A program made the position numbers and the translations under genes. 64,000 nt of DNA. Source: Polynucleobacter sp. MWH-Spelu-300-X4. GTDB taxonomy: Bacteria > Pseudomonadota > Gammaproteobacteria > Burkholderiales > Burkholderiaceae. How positions within the stretch are numbered: the first letter of the stretch is position 1; every line of letters starts with the position of its first letter. The stretch lies in the NCBI RefSeq assembly GCF_018687515.1, contig NZ_CP061294.1:1178001-1242000 (forward strand), written 5' to 3'. The notes beneath the pieces are model-generated. The model did not search any database, was not told the origin of the DNA, and worked only from the letters and a program-made list of their open reading frames with translations. Below, piece by piece: positions 18,637 to 26,115 of this stretch.

Positions 18637-19166
18637 TTATTTTTTTAGGCGGAATTCACGGAGTTGGGAAATCTTTCCTTGGAGCATACGTCGCAGAGGA
18701 AAATTATCTTCTTTACAAATCCGCAAGCCAGCTAATTAAAGGGGAAATGGGTAAGCAATCTTGGAGCGAAAAGAAAATTACCGGTGAAATAGAAGCCAAC
18801 CAAGAAGCATTAATTTCTGCCATATCTAGATTAAAAAAAAATCAAGCAAACTTGCTATTGGATGGACATTTCTGCTTAATGGGAAGCGATGGGGCAATAA
18901 AAATTATTGAAATTGACGTATTTAAGAAACTTGGTTTAGATGCGATTTTATTGCTTGAATCTGATTCAGGAATAATTAAAGAGCGCCTGAAAAACAGAGA
19001 CGATGTCTCCTATACCGATACTTTTTTAAATGAGTTTTTGCTAAAAGAAAGACATCAAGCTATTTTGGTCTCAGAAAAACTGAATATTCCTCTCAAAGTT
19101 TTGCACAACCCGGATAAAGAACAATTTAACAACGAAATTAAATCAATACTTAAGGAAAATATATGA
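18633..19166 (+). CDS. P-loop kinase-like ATPase (adenylate-kinase-like)
   Basis: 177 residues with Walker A GGIHGVGKS at residues 6-14 and LLLDGHFCL as a kinase-type second motif. LESDSGIIKERLKNR resembles the lid arginines of adenylate-kinase-like enzymes. It may phosphorylate a small molecule or an RNA end. It overlaps ASCH (ATGA) and the next gene (ATGA), so it is made in step with them. Whether it is a toxin, an antitoxin or a repair enzyme cannot be told from the sequence. Confidence 0.7.
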   Translation: MIIFLGGIHGVGKSFLGAYVAEENYLLYKSASQLIKGEMGKQSWSEKKITGEIEANQEALISAISRLKKNQANLLLDGHFCLMGSDGAIKIIEIDVFKKLGLDAILLLESDSGIIKERLKNRDDVSYTDTFLNEFLLKERHQAILVSEKLNIPLKVLHNPDKEQFNNEIKSILKENI

Positions 19167-19441
19167 TTCAAATGTCACATGTGCAATTTTCTAATGGTGA
19201 ACTGGATGATTTCGGAATGCCAAAAAATTTTCAGAGTTACTTAATAGCTGGTCGCAATGCAACTTCAACTGAAGCAAAGATTGGATCAGGAATTGCAAAA
19301 GTTTATTGCATATCGATCAATGCAACACCTTTAAATCCCGATACTGTGGTAGATGGTAATGGAATAGAAGGAGCAATTCAGAAAGCCATTGCCATACTTA
19401 AAGACAAGCATCCTGGGTATGAGTTCAGAACTCTAAAGTAA
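19163..19441 (+). CDS. Small protein of the PIN-GNAT operon, unknown
   Basis: 92 residues, start overlapping the kinase stop (ATGA). No motif I recognise. The body alternates strands and helices (AKVYCISINATPLNP, then a helix GAIQKAIAILKDKHPG), so it is probably a small alpha/beta domain. Its position in the overlap chain suggests a functional link to the three genes before it. Confidence 0.6.
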   Translation: MIQMSHVQFSNGELDDFGMPKNFQSYLIAGRNATSTEAKIGSGIAKVYCISINATPLNPDTVVDGNGIEGAIQKAIAILKDKHPGYEFRTLK

Positions 19442-19463
19442 AACTATACGGTAAGAAATAAAA

Positions 19464-19982
19464 ATGATTGAAATGTATAACCAAACTCCAAAAAATGCCA
19501 TTTATTCCCAAGTAGTAAATGCAAGAACCAACGATGTATGGAGAGTACTGACTGAAAAACAATTCTTACTTAGTTGGTGGGCTCCGCCAGAATTTAATCT
19601 TTCAATAATCAATATAAATTTAATACCTGGTGGTGCATTCATTTTTGAATACACTAATAATAGAAGACGTCATCACGATGAACTGATATACGTTCAATTG
19701 ATTAAAGATAGACGAATTGTCATGACCAATGCATTAACTAAGGACTTGCGACCTACCACTCAGTCCTATGGAACTATAGTGATTGATTTATTGGACATGG
19801 GAAATAAAACACAATTTTCATCAGAAATCTTGTTCAGGGATACACGCATATTGCGATGGTTCGCAAAAGCCGGCTGGTATCAAGGTTGGGTTAATAACAT
19901 ACAACTCATGGCGCAGCTAGCTGAAAAAATTAGTTTGCTCGGCGCGAATCAATCTGGTTCAAATCCGCATGTCCAGTCTTAA
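19464..19982 (+). CDS. SRPBCC/AHSA1-like protein
   Basis: 172 residues. The Bet v1/AHSA1 pattern is visible: YSQVVNARTNDVWRVLTEKQFLLSWWAP, then GGAFIFEY and a long C-terminal helix GWVNNIQLMAQLAEKI. Such proteins bind hydrophobic ligands. It is 22 bases after the previous gene, in the same direction, so it may be in the same transcript but is not overlapped. The last dozen residues fall outside the fold. Confidence 0.68.
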   Translation: MIEMYNQTPKNAIYSQVVNARTNDVWRVLTEKQFLLSWWAPPEFNLSIININLIPGGAFIFEYTNNRRRHHDELIYVQLIKDRRIVMTNALTKDLRPTTQSYGTIVIDLLDMGNKTQFSSEILFRDTRILRWFAKAGWYQGWVNNIQLMAQLAEKISLLGANQSGSNPHVQS

Positions 19983-20044
19983 CCATTTGCCGATCACGCC
20001 TTACACGATCTCCGATTAATTTAAGCGCGGCCTGCCTTGAACTT

Positions 20045-20097
20045 AATGGCTCTCAAAGAAATCACTGTGATACTGACAGTTTGTTCCAAATGGAACA
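20045..20097. repeat. Palindrome copy c with conserved 5' segment
   Basis: TGTTCCAAATGGAACA at 20082-20097, identical to copy b, preceded by ATGGCTCTCAAAGAAATCAC and GACAGTT. Directly after it, AAGCGTCTAATTAGGCGACT (20107-20126) is related to the AGCGTCT hairpins at 23938 and 27333. It marks the end of the PIN-GNAT block. Confidence 0.7.
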
Positions 20098-20126
20098 AGT
20101 CGAATCAAGCGTCTAATTAGGCGACT

Positions 20127-20402
20127 CTAGCAATTATCTTTATCGGTAATTGGAATTTTACTTTTACAAGTATGACACTTCATAAACTCCTGTTTATCAT
20201 CGCCAAACCCCAACTGATATAAACCTTCCGAATCTTTATTACCTTCCAAAAAACATAATGGGCAAGGAATTGAAATAGCCCGTAATGACTTAAGGTCATT
20301 CCTCTTATTCCACAAATCTACATACTCTGCAATTTTATCGGCCGGAATATTATGAACCTTACAAAAAATAATTAAATCATCAATAATGGGAGGTAGAGAC
20401 AT
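20127..20402 (-). CDS. Small protein with two CxxC pairs (zinc-ribbon-like), unknown
   Basis: 91 residues. An N-terminal helical part is followed by CPLC at residues 47-50 and CHTC at 76-79, spaced like a zinc ribbon. It could bind nucleic acid or another protein. Alone on the reverse strand between two forward genes. Not recognised. Confidence 0.55.
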   Translation of the reverse strand: MSLPPIIDDLIIFCKVHNIPADKIAEYVDLWNKRNDLKSLRAISIPCPLCFLEGNKDSEGLYQLGFGDDKQEFMKCHTCKSKIPITDKDNC

Positions 20403-20480
20403 TTATAAAGTTCCTTAAAACTATTTGAGGATTTGCATAGCATTTCTTAATATCAAGAAAAATGATGGAAGGCAATTATT

Positions 20481-20948
20481 TTGGATAATTCCACACACGA
20501 ACTACTAAGTCAAAGAATTATTGGTATCAAAAAAGAGTTTTTTGAGGTTAAGAAATCGTTCAATGCATACATATATGAATTTGCTCAAATTAATATTTGG
20601 CTATTTTTAGGTGTTGTAGGATCTATAGGAATTTCAGATGTCCTATATAAAACTTGGGCGCTAGTAATGACTGGGGTATTTTTCGTATACCAAATATTTA
20701 TTTTTAATCGCCTAAAGATTAGTCACCAAGTTAATAAAGATCACTTAGCTACCCTCCTCGAAGAAATTGAGTCAATATCTTTGGAGTTTAAAAAAATTGG
20801 CTACGAAAAGAAAAAGTCTGACACCTTCAAAGAAGAAGTCAAAGAATTAGACTTTTTTTGGGCAATTATTTCCCCACTTTTTTTGAATTGGGGATTCTAC
20901 ATGTATATCTTATATACACACTTATCTAATGTATTTGTAAAAACTTAA
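20481..20948 (+). CDS. Small membrane protein, unknown
   Basis: 155 residues from a TTG start with GGAAGG 8 bases upstream. Two adjacent hydrophobic helices (about 35-51 and 58-74), a cytosolic helical stretch, and a C-terminal helix (about 128-150). The layout resembles small membrane effector proteins found beside defence genes, but no family motif is visible. It ends 4 bases into the convergent gene at 20945. Confidence 0.55.
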   Translation: MDNSTHELLSQRIIGIKKEFFEVKKSFNAYIYEFAQINIWLFLGVVGSIGISDVLYKTWALVMTGVFFVYQIFIFNRLKISHQVNKDHLATLLEEIESISLEFKKIGYEKKKSDTFKEEVKELDFFWAIISPLFLNWGFYMYILYTHLSNVFVKT

Positions 20949-21244
20949 GAATTAGCTGGGGTACGCATTTGTTCCTGTGCTTTTGCAATAGTTTGCCTAG
21001 CCTTTTCAGCCTTAACCGCTTGCTTAGCTCGATCAGCTTGAGCTTGCAATGATTTAACTCTTGCTTTCTCAAGTGTTTGGGGCGTCGAGATAGAGGTCTC
21101 CTTTAGTTTGGTGGGTGGACTAGCCACCGAACCAATTCCAAAGTGCCATTCAGCTATTAACCTTGCATGAATAGAACTATCAGCCTCAATGGTGGTTCTA
21201 ACAACTTGGCCTTTAATACGAATAGATACGAGATATTTGTTCAT
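20945..21244 (-). CDS. Small protein with Ala/Lys-rich coiled-coil tail, unknown
   Basis: 99 residues. KYLVSIRIKGQVVRTTIEADSSIHARLIAEWHFGIGSV is a compact alpha/beta part; residues 55-95 are an Ala-Lys-Gln helix likely to form a coiled coil. Small proteins of this shape are common on integrative elements. Function unknown. Confidence 0.6.
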   Translation of the reverse strand: MNKYLVSIRIKGQVVRTTIEADSSIHARLIAEWHFGIGSVASPPTKLKETSISTPQTLEKARVKSLQAQADRAKQAVKAEKARQTIAKAQEQMRTPANS

Positions 21245-21368
21245 ACAAATATTTATCTTTTTCTTAACCTAGACACAGAAAAAAGAAATAATCACCACTA
21301 ATCAACACCTAGACGTTTATATTTTTAAGAAATATACTGAAGCACAAAATAACAGAAGAAAATTTAAA

Positions 21369-21953
21369 ATGGATTTTTTAAGCTTCATTAAAAATGAATT
21401 TTTTCGGCCGCTCTCGACCTTAATTATTCCTGGTGGAATTGCATTTGCCCCTTGGGCAATACTGATAGCACTCAATAATCAATCAATATTAGATTTAGTA
21501 AAAACAAATAATGGAATAGTTATCACAATCTTTCTTAGCCTATCTCTTGTAATAGGTATGCTGTTAGAGGACTTGGGTTCAAGAATTGAACTTTTATGCG
21601 ATGGTTGTTTATACAAAAGAGACCCTGAGGCAGAGAATCGTTGGTTTAACTACCTCAAGCTAGAATTAAAAGATGAGGTAATTGGACAAAGATATTTACG
21701 CACCTTATTAGTTAGATTGAAATTTGAACTAGCAATACTCCCCTCAATCACAATTTCATTCATTGGGTTCTGTATTTTGAATACCCACATAAACTTATGG
21801 GAATCTTCCTCATTGGTAATAGCCGGTTCATTAGTCGCCATCCTTGACCTCTATTTAGGATATGAAATTTGGCAAAGCGTCCAAAATTTAGATATGGTCA
21901 GGGAATTAATTATTGAAAGCAAAGAAGAAAGTAATGCAAATAAGGAGGATTAA
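21369..21953 (+). CDS. Membrane protein, unknown
   Basis: 194 residues with four hydrophobic segments (about 17-35, 47-65, 120-137, 145-164). A cytoplasmic or periplasmic loop of about 50 residues separates the pairs. No recognisable motif. Alone between reverse genes; likely its own transcription unit. Confidence 0.55.
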   Translation: MDFLSFIKNEFFRPLSTLIIPGGIAFAPWAILIALNNQSILDLVKTNNGIVITIFLSLSLVIGMLLEDLGSRIELLCDGCLYKRDPEAENRWFNYLKLELKDEVIGQRYLRTLLVRLKFELAILPSITISFIGFCILNTHINLWESSSLVIAGSLVAILDLYLGYEIWQSVQNLDMVRELIIESKEESNANKED

Positions 21954-21967
21954 CACCTCCTTATTTA

Positions 21968-22408
21968 TTAACGCTTAAAACCGTTCTTCAATAAAGAACT
22001 GGCGGTTTGGATCTGATTATCCAATTCCCCTGCATCAACGGCTTCCTTTACCGACATTAATGCCCCAACAAGCTCCCCTGCACTAGCTACTTCAACGCTT
22101 GGCTTACCTTTAGCCAGTTCCAGTATGGAACTACCGTACTTAACAGAGAAGCATACTTTCCCTGATTCCGAGACGAACCACCAAGGTTTAATCCTTTTAG
22201 GCACTTGTAGCTGTTTACGTTCCCCTGTTTCTTTATCAGTAAAGCTACGGAACTTATTCACCACAAATGGCTTTCCATCTATTTGGCTCTTGGCTAACTG
22301 GATCTGCTCCCATAAGCGACTGGATAGCTTATTTCTACGAACCTGAATAACAGGGATATGTGTTGGTTTCTTTACTGCTACTAACTTCAAATTACTTAAT
22401 GTGCTCAT
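21968..22408 (-). CDS. Conserved-type hypothetical protein of integrative elements
   Basis: 146 residues from the ATG at 22408 (MSTLSNLKLVAVKKP), chosen for AAAGGAG just upstream. The N-terminus is basic (VRRNKLSSRLWEQIQLAK). The middle has a beta-rich segment WWFVSESGKVCFSVKYGSSILEL. It resembles a small uncharacterised family seen beside recombinases and replication genes on islands, though I cannot name it with certainty. Divergent from the gene at 22796 across a repeat-rich spacer. Confidence 0.6.
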   Translation of the reverse strand: MSTLSNLKLVAVKKPTHIPVIQVRRNKLSSRLWEQIQLAKSQIDGKPFVVNKFRSFTDKETGERKQLQVPKRIKPWWFVSESGKVCFSVKYGSSILELAKGKPSVEVASAGELVGALMSVKEAVDAGELDNQIQTASSLLKNGFKR

Positions 22409-22795
22409 TTCATTTCTCCTTTTAGTTAATGGGCACACGTAGTTTGTTTTCGGTCTTTGGGTTTGGTCGACCTCTTTCTGACATTTGTTCTGTTTTGACT
22501 AATTTTGGATAGAAAAAATACGGTTTTTCTTAGAAAGAGATAAATATTTTTGCGAGTTGCTTGGTTACAAAGTTAGGTCGCATAAAGAAAAACAGTTGCT
22601 ACTGAGTGAGTTGGAGTAGTTACTAGTTGAGTTACTCGAGTGACAAATGAGTAACTCTGACTAGCAACACAACTTCGTAACTCTCTCTTTGAGATCTGCA
22701 ACTGAACTCAAAGCAACGTCTTTTTGTCTCTACTCATGTAACCAACTCAAGCAACTAGCAACGAGAACTCAATCAACTAGATAAAGGAGAAAGAT
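22409..22795. other. Repeat-rich divergent spacer
   Basis: Between about 22590 and 22770 the spacer is dense with short repeats of GAGTTACTC, AGTAACTC and GTTGCTA in both orientations. GTTGCTACTGAGTGAGTTGG (22594 on) is answered by an inverted relative, CCAACTCAAGCAACTAGCAAC, near 22742-22762. It could be a binding-site array, an origin or a transfer site. No gene is seen in it. Confidence 0.5.
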
Positions 22796-23251
22796 ATGAG
22801 AGAAATAGCAGTAAGACTTTTTATAAACGAGAAATTCAACACAACCATTGGCAAAGGCTTATTCCGCAGAGCCATCTATAACGGCACTATCGAGTTAAGA
22901 AATCCACAAACCAAATTCTTAATCGATATGTTTGAATACCCTGAATGGGAAGCACTGGCAAAACGTGATGACAAAATGGCAGTTATTAATAAGCTAGATG
23001 GCACAGACTTACCAACAGCTAAAGGCTTGGTGTTTTCTTGGTTACTTCACTACGATCCATTAACTAAGGTTAAAACCCCAGTAGATGGCTATGCGGTGTA
23101 CTCACAGGATACGAATGAGCTACATATATGCATTAATAGTCCTGAATTCAACACCGTTGAAGAATGGACATTGGCAGTTCATAGCTGTAAAGCTACGGGA
23201 GCCAATAAACCGAGCTTAATTGCTACCAATGTCGATTTAGTGGCTTGGTAA
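22796..23251 (+). CDS. Hypothetical island protein
   Basis: 151 residues with a good ribosome binding site (AAAGGAG). No recognised motif. The central part WLLHYDPLTKVKTPVDGYAVYS and the end SLIATNVDLVAW suggest a soluble alpha/beta protein. It stops one base before the convergent toxin gene. Its long repeat-rich upstream region suggests close regulation. Confidence 0.6.
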   Translation: MREIAVRLFINEKFNTTIGKGLFRRAIYNGTIELRNPQTKFLIDMFEYPEWEALAKRDDKMAVINKLDGTDLPTAKGLVFSWLLHYDPLTKVKTPVDGYAVYSQDTNELHICINSPEFNTVEEWTLAVHSCKATGANKPSLIATNVDLVAW

Positions 23252-23252
23252 T

Positions 23253-23564
23253 TTATTTCTTGGCTATTTTATGAACGATCCGTTGTGCTGCTTTTTGGTA
23301 AGCCTCGTCTTTATCTCGTTTACCAACGGCAATCACAATAATGGTTACTCGCTTATCCACCACTTCATAGACAAGACGATAGCCACTAGTTCGTAATTTG
23401 ATTTTGTAGCACCCCTCTAGCTCCCTGCTTAACAGAGCCGATGGGACATGAGGGGATTCCAAGCGTTTCTCTAATTGCTTCTTGAACTGTTCTTTTAAAG
23501 AACCGTCTAACTTATCCCACTCTTTTTTAGCTAATACATGGAACTCTAGGTTATAAGTCTTCAA
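23253..23564 (-). CDS. stbE: RelE/StbE-family toxin
   Basis: 103 residues, the usual size of RelE/ParE toxins. YNLEFHVLAKKEWDKLDGSLKEQFKKQLEKRL and the later GCYKIKLRTSGYRLVYEVVDKRVTIIVIAVGKRDKDEAY are the StbE/RelE signature; RTSGYRLVY contains the key Arg and Tyr. Such toxins cleave mRNA in the ribosome. It overlaps the antitoxin gene by 14 bases and is co-transcribed after it. Confidence 0.88.
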   Translation of the reverse strand: MKTYNLEFHVLAKKEWDKLDGSLKEQFKKQLEKRLESPHVPSALLSRELEGCYKIKLRTSGYRLVYEVVDKRVTIIVIAVGKRDKDEAYQKAAQRIVHKIAKK

Positions 23565-23808
23565 GATTTACCCTAATAGTTTTGCCTCCACGTCTTTTCT
23601 CAACAGTTTTAATTAACTCAAGGTCATCTAAAGCATCAAGAATCTTTTCATAAGCCTTAGCTGACAACAAATAAGCTTCTGGCTTATTGTGGCTAAGGAT
23701 AGCAACAGGATCACCCCCCGCTTGCTCGATAATTTTGCTTGGGGTTAACTTTCTCAAATCACTAACACTAATAGTTGTGCCTGCGTGAATCGGTGTGATT
23801 ACATTCAT
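23551..23808 (-). CDS. stbD: Phd/YefM (StbD)-family antitoxin
   Basis: 85 residues. TTISVSDLRKLTPSKIIEQAGGDPVAILSHNKPEAYLLSAKAYEKIL is the Phd/YefM DNA-binding and dimer region; the C-terminus (VEKRRGGKTIRVNLEDL) should wrap the toxin. It neutralises the downstream StbE-like toxin and represses the operon. Operator-like TTTTGTRTA motifs lie just upstream. Confidence 0.86.
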   Translation of the reverse strand: MNVITPIHAGTTISVSDLRKLTPSKIIEQAGGDPVAILSHNKPEAYLLSAKAYEKILDALDDLELIKTVEKRRGGKTIRVNLEDL

Positions 23809-23818
23809 ATTTTCACCA

Positions 23819-23871
23819 TTATTTTGTACATTATTTTGTGTATTTTAGTGCATCAAATTATTTTACACAAC
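23819..23871. promoter_or_regulatory. Probable operator of the stbDE operon
   Basis: ATTATTTTGTACATTATTTTGTGTA is a direct repeat of ATTATTTTGT[AG][CT]A, and TTACACAA (near 23864) is its inverse. This is the kind of multi-site operator used by Phd/YefM antitoxins. Confidence 0.5.
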
Positions 23872-23937
23872 TTATATTGATATCCCACAAAATAAACCCC
23901 TCAAATAAGCCCTATAAGCATTGATCTTTTCAAATAC

Positions 23938-23958
23938 AGCGTCTAGTAAACAGACGCT
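23938..23958. repeat. AGCGTCT hairpin, copy 2
   Basis: Perfect 7-bp inverted repeat AGCGTCT-N7-AGACGCT. A longer relative sits at 27333-27361 directly before the integrase start, and a degenerate one at 20107-20126. Confidence 0.6.
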
Positions 23959-24200
23959 TAATCAAACAGCATGTAAGGCTGTTTAAAAAATCACCCCAAA
24001 TCTGTGGGTTTTAGACAACATCAAAGCATAAATACTTAGAAGAACGTTACTTAAGAAAAGTAGAGAAATCTTAAGTAAAACCTCGTTTTAAAGCTAAGTC
24101 ATTGATTCTTGGAAGGTCTTTACTTAGGCAAATTTAGGTCGTTCTTTTTGGAATAAGAAAACATACTAATAGTGATTTTTCATTAACAAGGAGATACAAA

Positions 24201-24767
24201 ATGGCTCAAGCTAAAACACTTACCCAATCCGAACTAGATCAAGTTCTACGTTACGCAAGCACTAAGCAATACCCCGAAAGAAATAGAGCTTTGATTCTTA
24301 CCAGTTTTTACCTCGGGCTTCGCGTTGCCGAAATAGCCCTACTTAAACGAGGCGACATTGTTAACGAAGATGGGACTATTAAGAATGAAATACGTCTCCA
24401 TGCATCACAAACTAAAGGCGGTCACCCAAGAACTGTTTACATACCTGAGAAACTTAAACCTGAATTAGAGCGATATTTAACTACTAGACACATCAAACTA
24501 CCTGATATTCCCTTCTTTCATACTGATAACCGACTTGGATTTACCCCAAACAGTTTATGCGTTTGGTTCTTTGGACTTTATCGTGGTGCCGGAATTAGCG
24601 GAGCCTCAAGTCACAGCGGAAGAAGAACACTAATTACTTCTCTCGCAAACAAAGGAGTCGGTGTTCGAGTATTGGCAGAAATTGCAGGACATCGCTCAAT
24701 TGCTGTCACACAAAAATATATTGATGCAAATCCAGAGATGATGAGAAATGCGATGAATCTTGTATAA
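24201..24767 (+). CDS. Single-domain tyrosine recombinase
   Basis: 188 residues, only the catalytic domain, like FimB/FimE-type invertases; the usual SAM-like core-binding domain is absent. Catalytic residues are visible: Arg in LGLRVAEI, HSGRR (His-x-x-Arg), GHRSI (His) and Tyr in TQKYID. AAGGAGA precedes the ATG. A strong terminator follows. It may work as a resolvase, invertase or accessory factor for the larger integrase. Confidence 0.88.
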   Translation: MAQAKTLTQSELDQVLRYASTKQYPERNRALILTSFYLGLRVAEIALLKRGDIVNEDGTIKNEIRLHASQTKGGHPRTVYIPEKLKPELERYLTTRHIKLPDIPFFHTDNRLGFTPNSLCVWFFGLYRGAGISGASSHSGRRTLITSLANKGVGVRVLAEIAGHRSIAVTQKYIDANPEMMRNAMNLV

Positions 24768-24812
24768 ATTTATTTAAAAAAATTTGAAATATATTTTCAT
24801 TATTCAAACAAT

Positions 24813-24845
24813 AAATAGGCATTTTTTATTAAATGCCTATTTTTT
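24813..24845 (+). terminator. Terminator of the single-domain recombinase gene
   Basis: Twelve-bp stem AAATAGGCATTT/AAATGCCTATTT with a 6-base loop and a U-tract (TTTTTT). About 45 bases after the stop. Confidence 0.88.
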
Positions 24846-25034
24846 ATCATCAAAAATTGACTTGGAAGCCTTTAAATATAAGGCTCGAATTTTGGGAATT
24901 TTGTGTCAAACCAAAAATACAACACCTCTTTTGCATGAAAAATAACAAAAATTGTAAAGTGACTCTATCGGCAAAGCACACGTTTTTTGGCACTTTCGCC
25001 TTCACCGCTAAGTCGATTTTAAGGAGTTGTAAAA

Positions 25035-26051
25035 ATGGAAAATTTAATTGAAGTTACTAACCCTGTAGCAACAGAGTCAAGCATCCCTTCTGTAGATATT
25101 CGTGGCATGAATGCGAATGTCATCACAGAAGATTCATCAACATTCGATGAAGTATTCATCATTGAAGGTGAAGAACAGTCACAGAAAAAGACTGAGCCTG
25201 AATCTAAACCTGAAGTTGATAAAGCTGAACGAGCTCAACAAATCTTGGAAATGGTTAAGGCTAAAAAATCTAATGCTGACTTAGTTAAGTATGAGCGTAA
25301 AGTCAGTGTAGAAGTAGCTACAACAGATGCATACCCAATCGTAGCTAAAGAACGTAAGGAGTATGTTGCCGCCTTTAAAGCAGGAGTTGAAAAAACAGCT
25401 CGTAGCACTTTAGAGATGTGTCGCGTAGTCTACGAAGCAGAACAGTCTTTGGACAAGTTTCAGTTCAAAACCTTCTGTGAAGAAGTTGGGCTTAAAGACT
25501 ACAGCAGTACTGTTCGTAAGTTCTCAGCTATTGGTCGCGTCTATCCACGCTTTATTCAATATGTGGATCAGCTACCTGCAAGTTGGACAAATATCTACTT
25601 GATTACGCAAATCCCTGCTGACGCATTCGAAGAGTGCATTAAAAAAGGTTATTTGCTTAACAAGCTAACTGGCTCAAAACTAGACGAGTTGGTAAAAAGC
25701 ACTAAGGACATCAACAAGATTGAAAAACCTTTGAGCTTTGATAACAAGAACTCTGGTTATGTATTTGCTAAGTTATTGTTCACTAAAAAGCCTGATGACA
25801 CAGACTGGCGTGCGATGGAAAAAGCATTAGCTGAAATCTCTGCTCGCTTACCTATCAAGTTTGTTATTAGCAAGGAAGCTGGCGAGATTATTAAAGCTCG
25901 TCGCCAACAACGCTATGAAAAAATCAAACAAAGCGGCAAAAATGTTGATTTGAAGCCTGATCTTTGGGACTTGGGTGCAGAAGCTAATGCTGTTTACAAA
26001 GTGGTAGATCGAACAGCTAATGAATCTCAAGGTACGGTAATTACTGTTTAA
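25035..26051 (+). CDS. Hypothetical island protein with acidic N-terminus
   Basis: 338 residues with AAGGAG before the ATG. The first 80 residues are acidic and low-complexity, likely disordered. Residues 110-230 (EYVAAFKAGVEKTARSTLEMCRVVYEAE, then FCEEVGLKDYSSTVRKFSAIGRVY) look like helix-turn-helix repeats, recalling DUF3102- or ParB-like DNA-binding regions. A maintenance or regulatory role on the island is possible. Palindrome copy d lies 44 bases after the stop. Confidence 0.6.
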   Translation: MENLIEVTNPVATESSIPSVDIRGMNANVITEDSSTFDEVFIIEGEEQSQKKTEPESKPEVDKAERAQQILEMVKAKKSNADLVKYERKVSVEVATTDAYPIVAKERKEYVAAFKAGVEKTARSTLEMCRVVYEAEQSLDKFQFKTFCEEVGLKDYSSTVRKFSAIGRVYPRFIQYVDQLPASWTNIYLITQIPADAFEECIKKGYLLNKLTGSKLDELVKSTKDINKIEKPLSFDNKNSGYVFAKLLFTKKPDDTDWRAMEKALAEISARLPIKFVISKEAGEIIKARRQQRYEKIKQSGKNVDLKPDLWDLGAEANAVYKVVDRTANESQGTVITV

Positions 26052-26095
26052 GGCGACTGCTACCACTGCAGGGGTAGCTGTTGTTTTAAGTAGTT

Positions 26096-26111
26096 TGTTC
26101 CATTCAGAACA
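26096..26111. repeat. Palindrome copy d
   Basis: TGTTCCATTCAGAACA, one mismatch from a perfect inverted repeat. It sits between the stop of the gene ending at 26051 and the stop of the convergent integrase (26116). Confidence 0.7.
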
Positions 26112-26115
26112 GGAT

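Larger units (their letters stand above)
23809..24200. other. Intergenic region between stbDE and small recombinase
   Basis: 392 bases without a gene. It holds the operator-like repeats, a hairpin AGCGTCT/AGACGCT at 23938-23958, and AGCATGTAAGGCTGTTT nearby. The end (24186-24192) has AAGGAGA before the recombinase ATG. Confidence 0.5.

Noticed and set aside
19930..19980. tRNA-like T-arm sequence GGTTCAAATCC at the end of the SRPBCC gene
   Set aside because: Only the T-loop-like string is present; no acceptor or other arms fold around it.
15467..20097. Integron attC sites as explanation of palindrome copies b and c
   Set aside because: The arms do not fit GTTRRRY/RYYYAAC core sites and there is no IntI-type integrase with its extra motif.
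24833..25051. Forward 72-aa frame after the small recombinase
   Set aside because: It begins inside the terminator stem, overlaps the next gene's start, and has no start site or coding character.
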